Positions 9,263 through 18,147 of a stretch of DNA of 64,000 nt are shown here, in pieces. How positions within the stretch are numbered: the first letter of the stretch is position 1; each line of letters starts with the position of its first letter. The position numbers and the translations under genes are program-made. This DNA is from Mycobacterium genavense ATCC 51234. Its GTDB lineage: Bacteria > Actinomycetota > Actinomycetes > Mycobacteriales > Mycobacteriaceae. Below the pieces are notes generated by a model. That model was not told the DNA's origin. It made no database searches and was given only the letters and a program-made list of their open reading frames with translations. Location: assembly GCF_000526915.1 (NCBI RefSeq), contig NZ_JAGZ01000005.1:62001-126000 (forward strand), given 5' to 3'.

Positions 9263-10798
9263 TCAGGCCAACTCTCGCAGTTGTGGTTTGACCACCTTGC
9301 CGCCGGCATTGCGCGGCAACGCGTCGACGAACCGCACCGACCGTGGTGCCTTGAAGTTCGCCAGATGCTCTCGGGTATAAGCGATTACCGACTCTTCGTC
9401 GAGGTCCGCGCCGGGCCGGGTCACCACGAACGCACGGCCTACCTCGCCCAGGCGCTCGTCCGGCACCCCGATCACCGCGGCGTCGGCCACCCCTTCCATC
9501 CGGGCCAGCACCTGCTCGACCTCGGCGGGGTAGACGTTAAATCCGCCGCAGATGTACATGTCCTTGAGCCGGTCGGTGATGCGCAGATTGCCGTTGGTAT
9601 CGAGGACGCCGATGTCGCCGGTGTGCAACCAGCCGTCGGCGTCGATCGCCGCCGCGGTGGCCTCCGGGTCGTCGAGGTAGCCCAACATCACATTCGGCCC
9701 GCGCAGCAGCACCTCGCCGGCTTCCCCGGGAGTGGCTGCGTCGATGCGCAATTCGAAGTCGGCGAACGGGCGCCCGCAGGTGGTCGCGACGGTCACAGCG
9801 TCGTCGTCGGCTCGGCAGCTGGTGCCCATGCCGTTGGCCTCGGTCAGGCCGTAAGCGGTCAGCACGATGTCGATGTCGAGCTCGGATTGCATGCGTTCCA
9901 CCAACACGACCGGCACGGTCGCCGCGCCGGTAACCGCGAACCGCAGCGAGCTCAGGTCGTAGTCGCCGCGTGCCGGGTGATCAAGCAGTGTCTGGTAAAT
10001 CGTTGGCGGCCCGGGCAATACGGTGATGCGGTGCTGCTCGATCGCCTGCAGGGTGCGCAGCGGATCGAAGGTGAGGTGCGGGATCAGCGTCGCGCCGGTT
10101 TGCAGGCAGGCCAGGATGCCGGCCTTGTAGCCGAAGTTATGGAAAAACGGGTTGATGCACAGGTAGCGGTCGGCGCTGGTGATCTTGCCGTTGGCGGCCC
10201 ACGACGCCGACGCCGACAGCGATTGCCGGTGCGCGCACAGCACGCCCTTGCTGCGACCGGTGGTTCCCGACGTGAACAGGATGTCGCTGAGGTCGTCGGG
10301 CAGCACGGCGGCCGCGCGGGCGACCACCGCATCGAGATCGGTGCCGCGCGTGATGAATTCGTCCCAGGTGCCGTCGTTGGTGTCGATCGGTATCCGGACG
10401 ATATGCCGCAGCGCGGGCAGCGCGGCGCGGTCCAGATCGGCAACGCGATCGTTGCCGAGGAACCGCCCCATCCCGAACAGCACCGGCGCACCGGTACGCG
10501 CCAGGATGTCGCTGGCCTCCGAGGCCGTGTACCGGGTGTTCAGCGGCACCATCGCGGCGCCGGCATGGTGAATCGCCAGGCAGGCGATCACCCAGTGCCA
10601 GGTGTTGGGCGACCACACGGCCACCCGGTCGCCGCGCTGCACGCCGAGCGCGATCAGGGCCGCGGCCGCGCGGTGCACCTCGTCGCGCAGTTCGGTGGCG
10701 GTGAAGGAGCGGTCGTCGGTGATCAGCGCGGCCTGGTCGGGGAATCGATCGACCAAACGATCCAACGCCGCGGGCACGGTGCGCGGATCGCCAGTCAT
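9263..10798 (-). CDS. fadD3: HIP-CoA ligase FadD3
   Basis: A 511-residue ANL-family CoA ligase. It contains the P-loop DILFTSGTTGRSKGVL, AYGLTEANG, WLHTGDIG, RLKDMYICGGFNVYP and the C-terminal catalytic lysine in PRNAGGKVVKPQL. FadD3 activates the C/D-ring remnant HIP with CoA, and HIP-CoA is the inducer that releases KstR2. ATG 10798 is the first gene of its unit; a KstR2-type operator is centred 25 bases upstream and is shared with divergent fadE30. Confidence 0.93.
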   Translation of the reverse strand: MTGDPRTVPAALDRLVDRFPDQAALITDDRSFTATELRDEVHRAAAALIALGVQRGDRVAVWSPNTWHWVIACLAIHHAGAAMVPLNTRYTASEASDILARTGAPVLFGMGRFLGNDRVADLDRAALPALRHIVRIPIDTNDGTWDEFITRGTDLDAVVARAAAVLPDDLSDILFTSGTTGRSKGVLCAHRQSLSASASWAANGKITSADRYLCINPFFHNFGYKAGILACLQTGATLIPHLTFDPLRTLQAIEQHRITVLPGPPTIYQTLLDHPARGDYDLSSLRFAVTGAATVPVVLVERMQSELDIDIVLTAYGLTEANGMGTSCRADDDAVTVATTCGRPFADFELRIDAATPGEAGEVLLRGPNVMLGYLDDPEATAAAIDADGWLHTGDIGVLDTNGNLRITDRLKDMYICGGFNVYPAEVEQVLARMEGVADAAVIGVPDERLGEVGRAFVVTRPGADLDEESVIAYTREHLANFKAPRSVRFVDALPRNAGGKVVKPQLRELA

Positions 10799-10815
10799 CG
10801 GGATACTCCTAACGA

Positions 10816-10829
10816 AGCAAGTGCTTGGT
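10816..10829. promoter_or_regulatory. KstR2 operator, fadD3/fadE30 divergent promoter
   Basis: AGCAAGTGCTTGGT fits the published KstR2 consensus AnCAAGnnCTTGnT at every fixed position. It sits in the 48-base gap between fadD3 (minus) and fadE30 (plus), so one site can control both units. Confidence 0.9.
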
Positions 10830-10846
10830 AGGTTAGCCTACAGGGC

Positions 10847-12007
10847 ATGCAGGACGTCGAGGAGTTCCGGGCGGAGGTTCGCGATTGGCTGGCCGACAAT
10901 CTGGTCGGCGAATTCGCAGCACTCAAGGGTCTGGGCGGTCCGGGACGCGAGCACGAGGCATTCGAGGAGCGCCTGGCATGGAATCGGCACCTCGCCGCGG
11001 CGGGACTGACCTGTCTGGGATGGCCGGTCGAGCACGGCGGCCGGGGACTGTCGACCGCGCACCGGGTGGCGTTCTACGAGGAGTACGCCAAGGCCGATGC
11101 TCCCGACAAGGTCAACCACTTCGGCGAGGAACTGCTCGGTCCGACGCTCATCGCGTTCGGCACACCCGAGCAGCAGCAGCGTTTCCTGCCGCGCATTCTG
11201 GATGTCACCGAGCTGTGGTGCCAAGGCTATTCGGAGCCGGGAGCCGGTAGCGATCTCGCCAACGTGGCGACCACCGCCGAACTCGACGGCGACGAGTGGG
11301 TGATCAACGGCCAGAAAGTGTGGACGTCGCTGGCGCACTGGGCGCAATGGTGCTTTGTGGTGGCCCGCACCGAGAAGGGTTCTAAGCGGCATGCCGGGCT
11401 GTCGTATCTGCTGGTGCCACTGGACCAGCCCGGCGTGCAAGTGCGCCCGATCATCCAGCTGACCGGCGACTCGGAGTTCAACGAGGTCTTCTTCGACGAC
11501 GCCCGCACCGAGGCAGCTTTGGTGGTCGGCGAGCCGGGCGACGGCTGGCGCGTCGCGATGGGAACGCTGACCTTCGAGCGCGGCGTCTCGACCCTCGGAC
11601 AGCAGATCCGTTATGCCCGTGAACTTTCCAACCTGGCCGAGCTCGCCCAGCGCAACGGCGCCGCCCAGGACCCGTTCATCCGCGAGCGGCTGACCCGGGC
11701 CTGGGCCGGGCTACGGGCGATGCGCAGCTATGCGCTGGCCACGATGGACGTCGATAGAGGCGGCCAGGCCGCCGGGAAAGATAACGTGTCGAAGTTGTTG
11801 TGGGCCAATTGGCATCGCGGTCTCGGTGAGCTGGCGATGGACGTCATCGGCAAGGCCGGCCTGACGCTGTCCGACGGCGAATTCGACGAGTGGCAGCGGC
11901 TGTTCCTGTTCAGCCGCGCCGACACCATCTACGGCGGGTCCAACGAGATCCAGCGCAACATCATCGCCGAGCGGGTTCTCGGCTTACCCCGGGAGGTCAA
12001 GGGATGA
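10847..12007 (+). CDS. fadE30: acyl-CoA dehydrogenase FadE30
   Basis: A 386-residue full-length acyl-CoA dehydrogenase with CQGYSEPGAGSDLANV, NGQKVWTSLAHWA, FNEVFFDDART and the C-terminal YGGSNEIQRNIIAERVLGL. FadE30 is the early HIP-pathway dehydrogenase that introduces a double bond into the propionyl-derived CoA side chain of HIP-CoA. The ATG at 10847 lies 17 bases after the KstR2 operator, so the transcript probably has a very short leader. It is followed by ipdF with a four-base ATGA overlap. Confidence 0.92.
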   Translation: MQDVEEFRAEVRDWLADNLVGEFAALKGLGGPGREHEAFEERLAWNRHLAAAGLTCLGWPVEHGGRGLSTAHRVAFYEEYAKADAPDKVNHFGEELLGPTLIAFGTPEQQQRFLPRILDVTELWCQGYSEPGAGSDLANVATTAELDGDEWVINGQKVWTSLAHWAQWCFVVARTEKGSKRHAGLSYLLVPLDQPGVQVRPIIQLTGDSEFNEVFFDDARTEAALVVGEPGDGWRVAMGTLTFERGVSTLGQQIRYARELSNLAELAQRNGAAQDPFIRERLTRAWAGLRAMRSYALATMDVDRGGQAAGKDNVSKLLWANWHRGLGELAMDVIGKAGLTLSDGEFDEWQRLFLFSRADTIYGGSNEIQRNIIAERVLGLPREVKG

Positions 12008-12792
12008 GTTTGGCCGAAGTGCCGAAAGAGATTGCCGGACATGGACTCTTGACCGGCAAGGTGGTCGTGGTGACCGCTGCCGCGGGCACCGGCATCGGCT
12101 CGGCGACCGCGCGTCGGGCCCTGGCCGAGGGTGCCGACGTGGTGATCTCCGACCACCACGAACGACGACTGGGGGAGACGGCCGAGGAACTGTCCGCGCT
12201 GGGCCGGGGGCGCGTCGAGCACGTGGTGTGCGACGTGACGTCGACCGCCCAGGTGGATGCCCTGATCGACTCGGCCACCGCCCGGCTGGGACGCATCGAC
12301 GTACTGATCAACAACGCCGGGCTGGGTGGGCAGACGCCGGTGGTCGACATGACCGACGACGAGTGGGACCGCGTCCTGGACGTGACCCTGACCTCGGTGT
12401 TGCGCGCCACCCGTGCGGCGCTGCGCTACTTCCGCGAGGCGCCGCACGGCGGGGTGATCGTCAACAATGCCAGCGTGCTGGGCTGGCGGGCGCAGCACTC
12501 GCAGTCGCACTACGCGGCCGCCAAGGCGGGCGTGATGGCGTTAACCCGTTGCAGCGCAATCGAAGCCGCCGAGTATGACGTGCGGATCAACGCGGTGTCG
12601 CCGAGCATCGCGCGGCACAAGTTTCTGGAGAAGACCTCGTCGTCGGATCTGCTCGACCGGCTCTCGGCCGGCGAGGCGTTCGGGCGGGCCGCCGAACCGT
12701 GGGAGGTCGCGGCCAGCATCGCGTTCTTGGCCAGCGATTACTCGAGCTACCTCACCGGCGAGGTCATCTCGGTGTCCAGCCAACATCCGTGA
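12004..12792 (+). CDS. ipdF: short-chain dehydrogenase IpdF (Rv3559c type)
   Basis: A 262-residue classical SDR: NAD(P) motif TAAAGTGIGSATA (about residues 24-36), NNAG (103-106 region), catalytic Ser in NASVLG and YAAAKAG (Tyr-x3-Lys). IpdF acts as the oxidoreductase for the 5-hydroxy group of reduced HIP-CoA intermediates. ATG 12004 overlaps the fadE30 stop. Intact and under the same KstR2 operator. Confidence 0.9.
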   Translation: MSLAEVPKEIAGHGLLTGKVVVVTAAAGTGIGSATARRALAEGADVVISDHHERRLGETAEELSALGRGRVEHVVCDVTSTAQVDALIDSATARLGRIDVLINNAGLGGQTPVVDMTDDEWDRVLDVTLTSVLRATRAALRYFREAPHGGVIVNNASVLGWRAQHSQSHYAAAKAGVMALTRCSAIEAAEYDVRINAVSPSIARHKFLEKTSSSDLLDRLSAGEAFGRAAEPWEVAASIAFLASDYSSYLTGEVISVSSQHP

Positions 12793-12805
12793 GCCCGGGT
12801 GGCCA

Positions 12806-12819
12806 AGCAAGCGCTTGGT
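12806..12819. promoter_or_regulatory. KstR2 operator upstream of kstR2
   Basis: AGCAAGCGCTTGGT fits AnCAAGnnCTTGnT, lies between the ipdF stop and kstR2, and starts 29 bases before the kstR2 GTG. It implies autoregulation of kstR2 and separate control of kstR2-fadA6. Confidence 0.9.
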
Positions 12820-12834
12820 TGATATCCTGATCGG

Positions 12835-13443
12835 GTGGACCGAGTGGCCGGTCAGGCGAACAGCCGACGAGACGAGCTCCTGGAGCTCGCCGCCACCATG
12901 TTCGCCGAGCGGGGTCTACGCGCCACCACCGTGCGCGACATCGCCGACGGCGCCGGCATCCTGTCCGGCAGCCTGTACCACCATTTCTCCTCCAAAGAGG
13001 AGATGGTCGACGAGTTGTTGCGCAGCTTCCTGGACTGGCTGTTCGCCCGCTACCGCGAAATCGTGGACAGCCAAGCCAACCCGCTGGAACGGCTCAAGGG
13101 GCTGTTCATGCTGTCGTTCGAGGCGATCGAGCACCGGCACGCGCAGGTCGTGATCTACCAGGACGAGGCCCAACGGCTGCTCGCGCAGCCCCGCTTTTCC
13201 TACATCAAGGACATGAATCGCCAGCAGCGCAAGATGTGGATCGAGTTGCTGAAGCAGGGCATCGACGAGGGCTGCTTCCGGGCCGACCTGGACGTCGACC
13301 TCATCTACCGATTTATCCGTGACACCACCTGGGTGTCGGTGCGCTGGTATCGACCCGGCGGACCGCTCACCGCGGAGCAGGTGGGCCAGCAATATCTCGC
13401 CATCGTGCTTGGCGGGATCACCAAAAAAGGAGCGACACAATGA
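12835..13443 (+). CDS. kstR2: TetR-family repressor KstR2
   Basis: A 202-residue TetR-type repressor of the HIP degradation regulon. The N-terminal helix-turn-helix (about residues 16-60) includes TTVRDIADGAGI and the recognition helix SGSLYHHFSSKEE. The C-terminal ligand domain (RQQRKMWIELL, DTTWVSVRWYRPGGPL) is well kept; HIP-CoA is the known ligand. The GTG at 12835 (MDRVAGQANSRR) matches the family start; GTG 12844 is an alternative. It is translationally coupled to fadA6 by a four-base overlap. Confidence 0.94.
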   Translation: MDRVAGQANSRRDELLELAATMFAERGLRATTVRDIADGAGILSGSLYHHFSSKEEMVDELLRSFLDWLFARYREIVDSQANPLERLKGLFMLSFEAIEHRHAQVVIYQDEAQRLLAQPRFSYIKDMNRQQRKMWIELLKQGIDEGCFRADLDVDLIYRFIRDTTWVSVRWYRPGGPLTAEQVGQQYLAIVLGGITKKGATQ

Positions 13444-14600
13444 TAGAGGCGTACGTCATCGACGCTGTGCGTACCGCGGTTGGCAAGCGCAATGGCGCAC
13501 TGGCCGGAATCCATCCCGTCGACCTGGGTGCGCACGCGTGGCGTGGTCTGCTCGACCGGGTCGACGCCGACCCCGCCGCCGTCGACGACGTGATCGCCGG
13601 CTGCGTCGACGCGATCGGCGGCCAGGCGGGCAACATTGCCCGGCTGTCGTGGCTGGCCGCCGGCTATCCCGAAGAGGTCCCCGGGGTGACGGTGGACCGG
13701 CAGTGTGGTTCCAGCCAGCAAGCGATTTCCTTTGGCGCGCAGGCGATCATGGCGGGCACTGCCGATTTGATCGTGGCCGGCGGCATGCAGAACATGAGCT
13801 GGATCCCGATTTCGTCGGCGATGACGGTCGGCGAGCAGTTCGGGTTCACCTCGCCGACCAACGAGTCCAAGCAATGGCTGCACCGTTACGGCGATCAGGA
13901 GATCTCCCAGTTCCGCGGCGCGGAGATGATCGCCGAGAAGTGGAACCTCTCCCGCGAGGAGATGGAGCAGTACTCGCTGACCAGCCACGACCGGGCATTA
14001 GCGGCGATTCGCAGCGGACACTTCGACAACGAAATCATCACCGTGGAAACCGAATCCGGCCCGTTCCGGGTCGACGAGGGCCCACGCGAGTCGTCGCTGG
14101 AAAAGATGGCCGGACTCAAGACGCTGGTCGACGGCGGCCGGCTCACCGCGGCGATGGCCAGCCAGATCTCCGACGGTGCGAGTGCGGTGTTGCTGGCGTC
14201 CGAGCAGGCGGTCAAGGACCACAAGCTGAAGCCCCGCGCCCGCATCCACCACGTCAGCGCTCGCGCGGCCGACCCCGTGTTCATGCTGACCGGGCCCATC
14301 CCGGCGACCCGCTACGCGCTGGAGAAGACGGGACTGTCGATCGGCGACATCGACACCGTCGAGATCAATGAGGCCTTCGCGCCGGTGGTGATGGCGTGGC
14401 TCAAGGAGGTCAAGGCCGACCCGGAGAAGGTCAACCCCAACGGCGGCGCGATTGCCCTCGGGCACCCGCTGGGTGCCACCGGCGCAAAGCTGTTCACCAC
14501 CATGCTCAATGAGCTCGAGCGCATCGGCGGTCGCTACGGGCTGCAGACGATGTGTGAGGGCGGTGGTACGGCCAACGTCACGATCATCGAGCGGCTCTAA
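13440..14600 (+). CDS. fadA6: thiolase FadA6
   Basis: A 386-residue acetyl-CoA acetyltransferase-type thiolase. The nucleophilic Cys89 is in VDRQCGSSQQAI, with [26 protein letters not shown] (catalytic His) and the second catalytic Cys in QTMCEGGGTANV. FadA6 performs a thiolytic step late in HIP breakdown. ATG 13440 overlaps the kstR2 stop. It is convergent with ipdC, with only 11 bases between stops; the fdxB and Rv3555c-type genes that I recall between these genes in M. tuberculosis are not present. Confidence 0.93.
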   Translation: MIEAYVIDAVRTAVGKRNGALAGIHPVDLGAHAWRGLLDRVDADPAAVDDVIAGCVDAIGGQAGNIARLSWLAAGYPEEVPGVTVDRQCGSSQQAISFGAQAIMAGTADLIVAGGMQNMSWIPISSAMTVGEQFGFTSPTNESKQWLHRYGDQEISQFRGAEMIAEKWNLSREEMEQYSLTSHDRALAAIRSGHFDNEIITVETESGPFRVDEGPRESSLEKMAGLKTLVDGGRLTAAMASQISDGASAVLLASEQAVKDHKLKPRARIHHVSARAADPVFMLTGPIPATRYALEKTGLSIGDIDTVEINEAFAPVVMAWLKEVKADPEKVNPNGGAIALGHPLGATGAKLFTTMLNELERIGGRYGLQTMCEGGGTANVTIIERL

Positions 14601-14611
14601 ATCGCGGGGGC

Positions 14612-15682
14612 TTACTCCTCGACGAGCCTGGAGGCCGCACGCAGGTGCTCGATCGCCTCACGCACGATCGACTCGATCAGGTCGGCGCACGACGGCAGGT
14701 CTTCCAGAATGCCGGCGACCTGCCCGGAGGCCAGCACACCGGCCTCGGTGTTGCCCTCGACGAGCCCGGCCTTCAACAACATCGGGGTGTTGGCCGCCAT
14801 CACCACCTGAGCCATTGTCATTTCCTTGCCGTGCCGCATCGCCAGGCCGTCTTGGATCATCGACTTCCAGGTCATGCCGGACATGTGCTTGAACTTCGCG
14901 GCGTTGCGCACCGCGGCGGTCAAACCCCTTATCGGCGAACCGTTTTCCAGCTTTTCGACCAGCCCGGTGCGCAGCACCCGATGCGGCATGCCGTCGACGC
15001 GCGTGGTGACCACCGTCCCGTCCAGCGCCGACTCCAGGTAGCGGCGTTTCACCGCGTCGGGCACCGTGGAATCCGACGTGAGCAGAAACCGGGTGCCCAT
15101 CGCCACACCGGCCGCACCGTACGACAGCGCCGCCGCCAGGCCGCGCCCGTCGAAGAATCCGCCCGCCGCGACGACCGGGATCCCGCTGCCTTTCACGGCG
15201 TCCAGCACCGACGGCAACAGCAGTGTGGTGGCGACGGGCCCGGTGTGCCCGCCGCCCTCGCCGCCCTGCACGATCATCGCGTCGGCGCCCCAGCTTGCGA
15301 CCTTGCGCGCGTGCTTGGCCGCGCCGATCGACGGAATAACCACCGCACCAGCCTCTTTGAGCCGGGCGATCAGCTCCGGCTTGGGTGCCAGCGCGAACGA
15401 CGCCACCTTCACGCCCTCGCGGATCATCAACTCGACCCGGTCGCCCGCATCCGCGGCATCGGCGCGGATGTTCACGCCGAAGGGCTTGTCGGTGGCGGCC
15501 TTGACCTTGCCGATGGCCGTGGCCAGTTCGTCCAGCGTCATCGTGGCCGACGCCAGGATGCCCAGTCCGCCGGCGTTGGCGGTGGCCGATATCAGCCGCG
15601 CTCCAGCCACCCAGCCCATCCCGGTTTGCACCACCGGGTGCTCCACGCCGACCAGCTCGGTCAACGGCGTACGCAATCTCAT
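14612..15682 (-). CDS. ipdC: flavin-dependent enzyme IpdC (nitronate monooxygenase-like)
   Basis: A 356-residue TIM-barrel protein of the 2-nitropropane dioxygenase/nitronate monooxygenase superfamily. The FMN-binding segments QGGEGGGHTG, VVAAGGFFDGRGLAAAL and GVAMGTRFL are in order. In the HIP pathway IpdC is a flavin-dependent oxidoreductase acting on the hydroxylated HIC-CoA intermediate. ATG 15682 overlaps the ipdB stop by four bases. Last gene of the echA20-ipdA-ipdB-ipdC unit, intact. Confidence 0.92.
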   Translation of the reverse strand: MRLRTPLTELVGVEHPVVQTGMGWVAGARLISATANAGGLGILASATMTLDELATAIGKVKAATDKPFGVNIRADAADAGDRVELMIREGVKVASFALAPKPELIARLKEAGAVVIPSIGAAKHARKVASWGADAMIVQGGEGGGHTGPVATTLLLPSVLDAVKGSGIPVVAAGGFFDGRGLAAALSYGAAGVAMGTRFLLTSDSTVPDAVKRRYLESALDGTVVTTRVDGMPHRVLRTGLVEKLENGSPIRGLTAAVRNAAKFKHMSGMTWKSMIQDGLAMRHGKEMTMAQVVMAANTPMLLKAGLVEGNTEAGVLASGQVAGILEDLPSCADLIESIVREAIEHLRAASRLVEE

Positions 15683-16446
15683 GACCGTATCTCGCGGTCG
15701 CGCAACGACTTCGGGTCGATCGTTTCGCGGATCAACTTCAGCTCGTCGTCGGTCGGCAGCCGGGTCTCCGCGGCCTGCTCGAGGCCGTGGATGTCGAAGG
15801 AGGTGGTTTCGCGAACCTGCTCCGGCGACACACCGGGGTGCAGGCTCACCGCCCGCATCGCCCGGTCCGGCCCCCCGAAGTCGAACACGCCGAGATTCGA
15901 CACCACTCGATACGTGTTGGCGAAACGGAATGCCGGATTGTCGGCGTCCACGTTGTCCCAACCGACCCCGCAGACGATGTCGACCTTCTCGCAGAACACC
16001 CGCTTGGAGTGGTTGCCGACCCAGTAGCTGGTCGCATGGTTGATCGCGTTGCCCGGCGCCCCGCGGACGCCGAACATCTGCCGGGTCGGATGCTGCAACG
16101 GCCCGAACGCCGACAGGTTCTGATTACCGTAGCGGTCAATTTGATTCGCGCCCATCACCACGTGGCGCCGGCCCCAGGCCAGGGTCTCGAACACGCGGCC
16201 GAACGGCATCCAGCCCTCTGTCCTTTTTGGGGTCCCGTCTTCTCCCAGGGCCGGGGTATCGGCGAGCAGCTGCGCCTCGCCGTCGGTGAGCAGGATGTCG
16301 GGCGAGAACGTCAACCGTGCCAGACGCGCTCCGACCGACGCCATGTTCGTCATCGGGCTGACCATGATTTCGCCTGCATCCCTGAACAATTCGGCGCAGG
16401 CAACCGCGCAGATTTCGGCTCTCGTGGCGCTCATTGTCGAGGTCAT
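15679..16446 (-). CDS. ipdB: ring-opening hydrolase subunit IpdB
   Basis: A 255-residue beta-subunit of the class I CoA-transferase fold, with GRRHVVMGANQIDRYGNQN and HPTRQMFGVRGAPGN in the middle. IpdAB hydrolyses the C ring of COCHEA-CoA rather than transferring CoA. ATG 16446 overlaps the ipdA stop, consistent with stoichiometric production of the two subunits. No lesion visible. Confidence 0.92.
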   Translation of the reverse strand: MTSTMSATRAEICAVACAELFRDAGEIMVSPMTNMASVGARLARLTFSPDILLTDGEAQLLADTPALGEDGTPKRTEGWMPFGRVFETLAWGRRHVVMGANQIDRYGNQNLSAFGPLQHPTRQMFGVRGAPGNAINHATSYWVGNHSKRVFCEKVDIVCGVGWDNVDADNPAFRFANTYRVVSNLGVFDFGGPDRAMRAVSLHPGVSPEQVRETTSFDIHGLEQAAETRLPTDDELKLIRETIDPKSLRDREIRS

Positions 16447-17327
16447 TTCGCCGCCTCCTGTGCGAACTTGGCCACGGCCGCCTGGTATTCGGTCTCCCCG
16501 CCGGACAGGTAGGTCGCGACGAACTGCTGCCAGCCCTCCTCGGTCGAGGCGGCTTCTGCGTAGTGGCGCTGGAACTTCTCGTCGCGCCCGTAATCGGGAG
16601 CGGCGGTGGTGAAGTGGGCGCCGTTCGGCGCTTCCACGACCGCGTCGACCATCATCCGGTTCACCAGCAGCGCCTGCGGCGGCACCGCCTTGACCAGCTC
16701 CTGGGTCGACGCGATCCGCTCCACCGACAGGAAGCGCTTCTCGGCGGCCATCAAGAAGAGGTCGTCGAAGTACGGGTCGATGCCGGTGTAGGCCGCATTG
16801 CCTTGGCTGTCACCGAGATTGAGGTGCGCGAACGCGGCGTCCAGGCGCAACGCCGGCATCGCGATCAGCGTCTCGTGGCCGCCGCCGGGCGCGGGGTACG
16901 GGCTGGTTACCGTCTGCAGCTCGCCTTCCCAGAAGTCCAGCACCGAACTGCCCAGCCCGGCGCGAATCGGCAGGAACAACAGCCGTTGTGCCGCGGCCTG
17001 TAGGCCACAGCGCAGCATGCCCTCGTCCATCTCCCGGGCCTCGATGGAACCGGTGGTGCGGGCCTTGGCGAACCACGGGTCGTAGAACGGCGGCGAGTCC
17101 AGCGAGACGAAGCCGTAGTAGACCCGCTTCACCTTGCCCGCCGAGCACAGCAGGCCCAGATCGGGTCCGCCGTAGCTGACGATGGTCAGGTCCTTGACGT
17201 CGGTACGCAGCAGGGCGCGCACGAACGCCATCGGCTTGCGCCGCGATCCCCAGCCGCCGATGCCGATGGTCATGCCGCTGCGCAGCTGCGCGACGGCCTC
17301 GTCGAGAGTGGTTCTTTTGTCGCTCAA
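16443..17327 (-). CDS. ipdA: ring-opening hydrolase subunit IpdA
   Basis: A 294-residue alpha-subunit of the glutaconate CoA-transferase-like fold, with GMTIGIGGWGSRRKP (CoA site), SYGGPDLGLL and EMDEGMLRCGLQ, whose Glu102 probably corresponds to the catalytic glutamate reported for IpdA. It pairs with IpdB to open the last ring of the steroid nucleus. TTG 17327 overlaps the echA20 TGA (TTGAGC), so translation is coupled; no ATG lies nearby. Confidence 0.92.
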   Translation of the reverse strand: MSDKRTTLDEAVAQLRSGMTIGIGGWGSRRKPMAFVRALLRTDVKDLTIVSYGGPDLGLLCSAGKVKRVYYGFVSLDSPPFYDPWFAKARTTGSIEAREMDEGMLRCGLQAAAQRLLFLPIRAGLGSSVLDFWEGELQTVTSPYPAPGGGHETLIAMPALRLDAAFAHLNLGDSQGNAAYTGIDPYFDDLFLMAAEKRFLSVERIASTQELVKAVPPQALLVNRMMVDAVVEAPNGAHFTTAAPDYGRDEKFQRHYAEAASTEEGWQQFVATYLSGGETEYQAAVAKFAQEAAK

Positions 17328-18082
17328 GGCTTCTCACCCTTCGTCGTACCGGCGAACGCGTCGCGGTGTTCGTCGGACACCCCGGCGAGGTTGAGCTCGA
17401 AGGTAAAGCCTTGTTCCATCCGATAACTCGAGTTGACCCGTTGCACGTCGATGAAGTTCAGCGCCTCTTTGGCTGCACGGATCACGCGGGTGTCCTTGGC
17501 GGCGATGTCGCGGGCCACGCGCAGCGCGGCCTCGTCGAGTTCGTCGCGGGAGATCACCTCGTGCACCGAGCCGAAGTGGTGCAGGGTGGCGGCGTCGACG
17601 GTGGCCGCGGTGAAGAACAGCCGCCGCATCATGTGCTGCGGCACCAGCCGGGACAGGTGGGTGGCCGCGCCCAGCGCGCCGCGCTCCACCTCGGGCAGTC
17701 CGAAGGTGGCGTCGTCGGAGGCCACGATGACATCGGCGTTGCCGACCAGGCCGATGCCACCGCCCACGCAGAATCCGTTCACCGCGGCGATCACCGGAAC
17801 GGCGCATTCGTACACGGCGCGGAATGCGTGGAAGCAGCCACGGTTGGCGTCGATCAGCGCGGTGAACCCCTCGGTGCGCTGCATCTCCTTGATGTCGACG
17901 CCGGCGTTGAATCCGCGTCCCTCCGCGCGCAGGATCACGGCGTGGGTCGCGGGGTTAGTGCCGGCGGCCGTGATGGCGTCGCCGAGCTCGAACCACCCTC
18001 GCGACGGGATGGCGTTGACGGGCGGGTAGTTAACGGTGACCGCGACTATGCCCGGTTCGGAGCTGGTGGATGTGATGGTCAA
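17324..18082 (-). CDS. echA20: crotonase-family ring D hydrolase EchA20
   Basis: A 252-residue crotonase-fold protein with the oxyanion-hole segments AEGRGFNAGVDIKEM (about residues 53-67) and NGFCVGGGIGLVG (about 101-113). EchA20 hydrolyses ring D of the HIP-derived CoA thioester. The start is TTG 18082, preceded by AGGAAG; no ATG is available. First gene of the echA20-ipdABC unit, 37 bases downstream of a KstR2 operator. Confidence 0.92.
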   Translation of the reverse strand: MTITSTSSEPGIVAVTVNYPPVNAIPSRGWFELGDAITAAGTNPATHAVILRAEGRGFNAGVDIKEMQRTEGFTALIDANRGCFHAFRAVYECAVPVIAAVNGFCVGGGIGLVGNADVIVASDDATFGLPEVERGALGAATHLSRLVPQHMMRRLFFTAATVDAATLHHFGSVHEVISRDELDEAALRVARDIAAKDTRVIRAAKEALNFIDVQRVNSSYRMEQGFTFELNLAGVSDEHRDAFAGTTKGEKP

Positions 18083-18118
18083 TTGGCACTTCCTCGTGAA
18101 ATTGAGGCCGACTACCTA

Positions 18119-18132
18119 AGCAAGCACTTGCT
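18119..18132. promoter_or_regulatory. KstR2 operator, echA20 / SDR divergent promoter
   Basis: AGCAAGCACTTGCT fits AnCAAGnnCTTGnT with symmetric flanks, between echA20 (minus, start 18082) and the SDR gene starting at 18148. Confidence 0.92.
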
Positions 18133-18147
18133 TGGTACACTAGCACA

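Noticed and set aside
9092..10831. 579-codon plus-strand frame opposite fadD3
   Set aside because: Antisense to a clear CoA ligase; Arg/Gly/Ala-rich with no motif.
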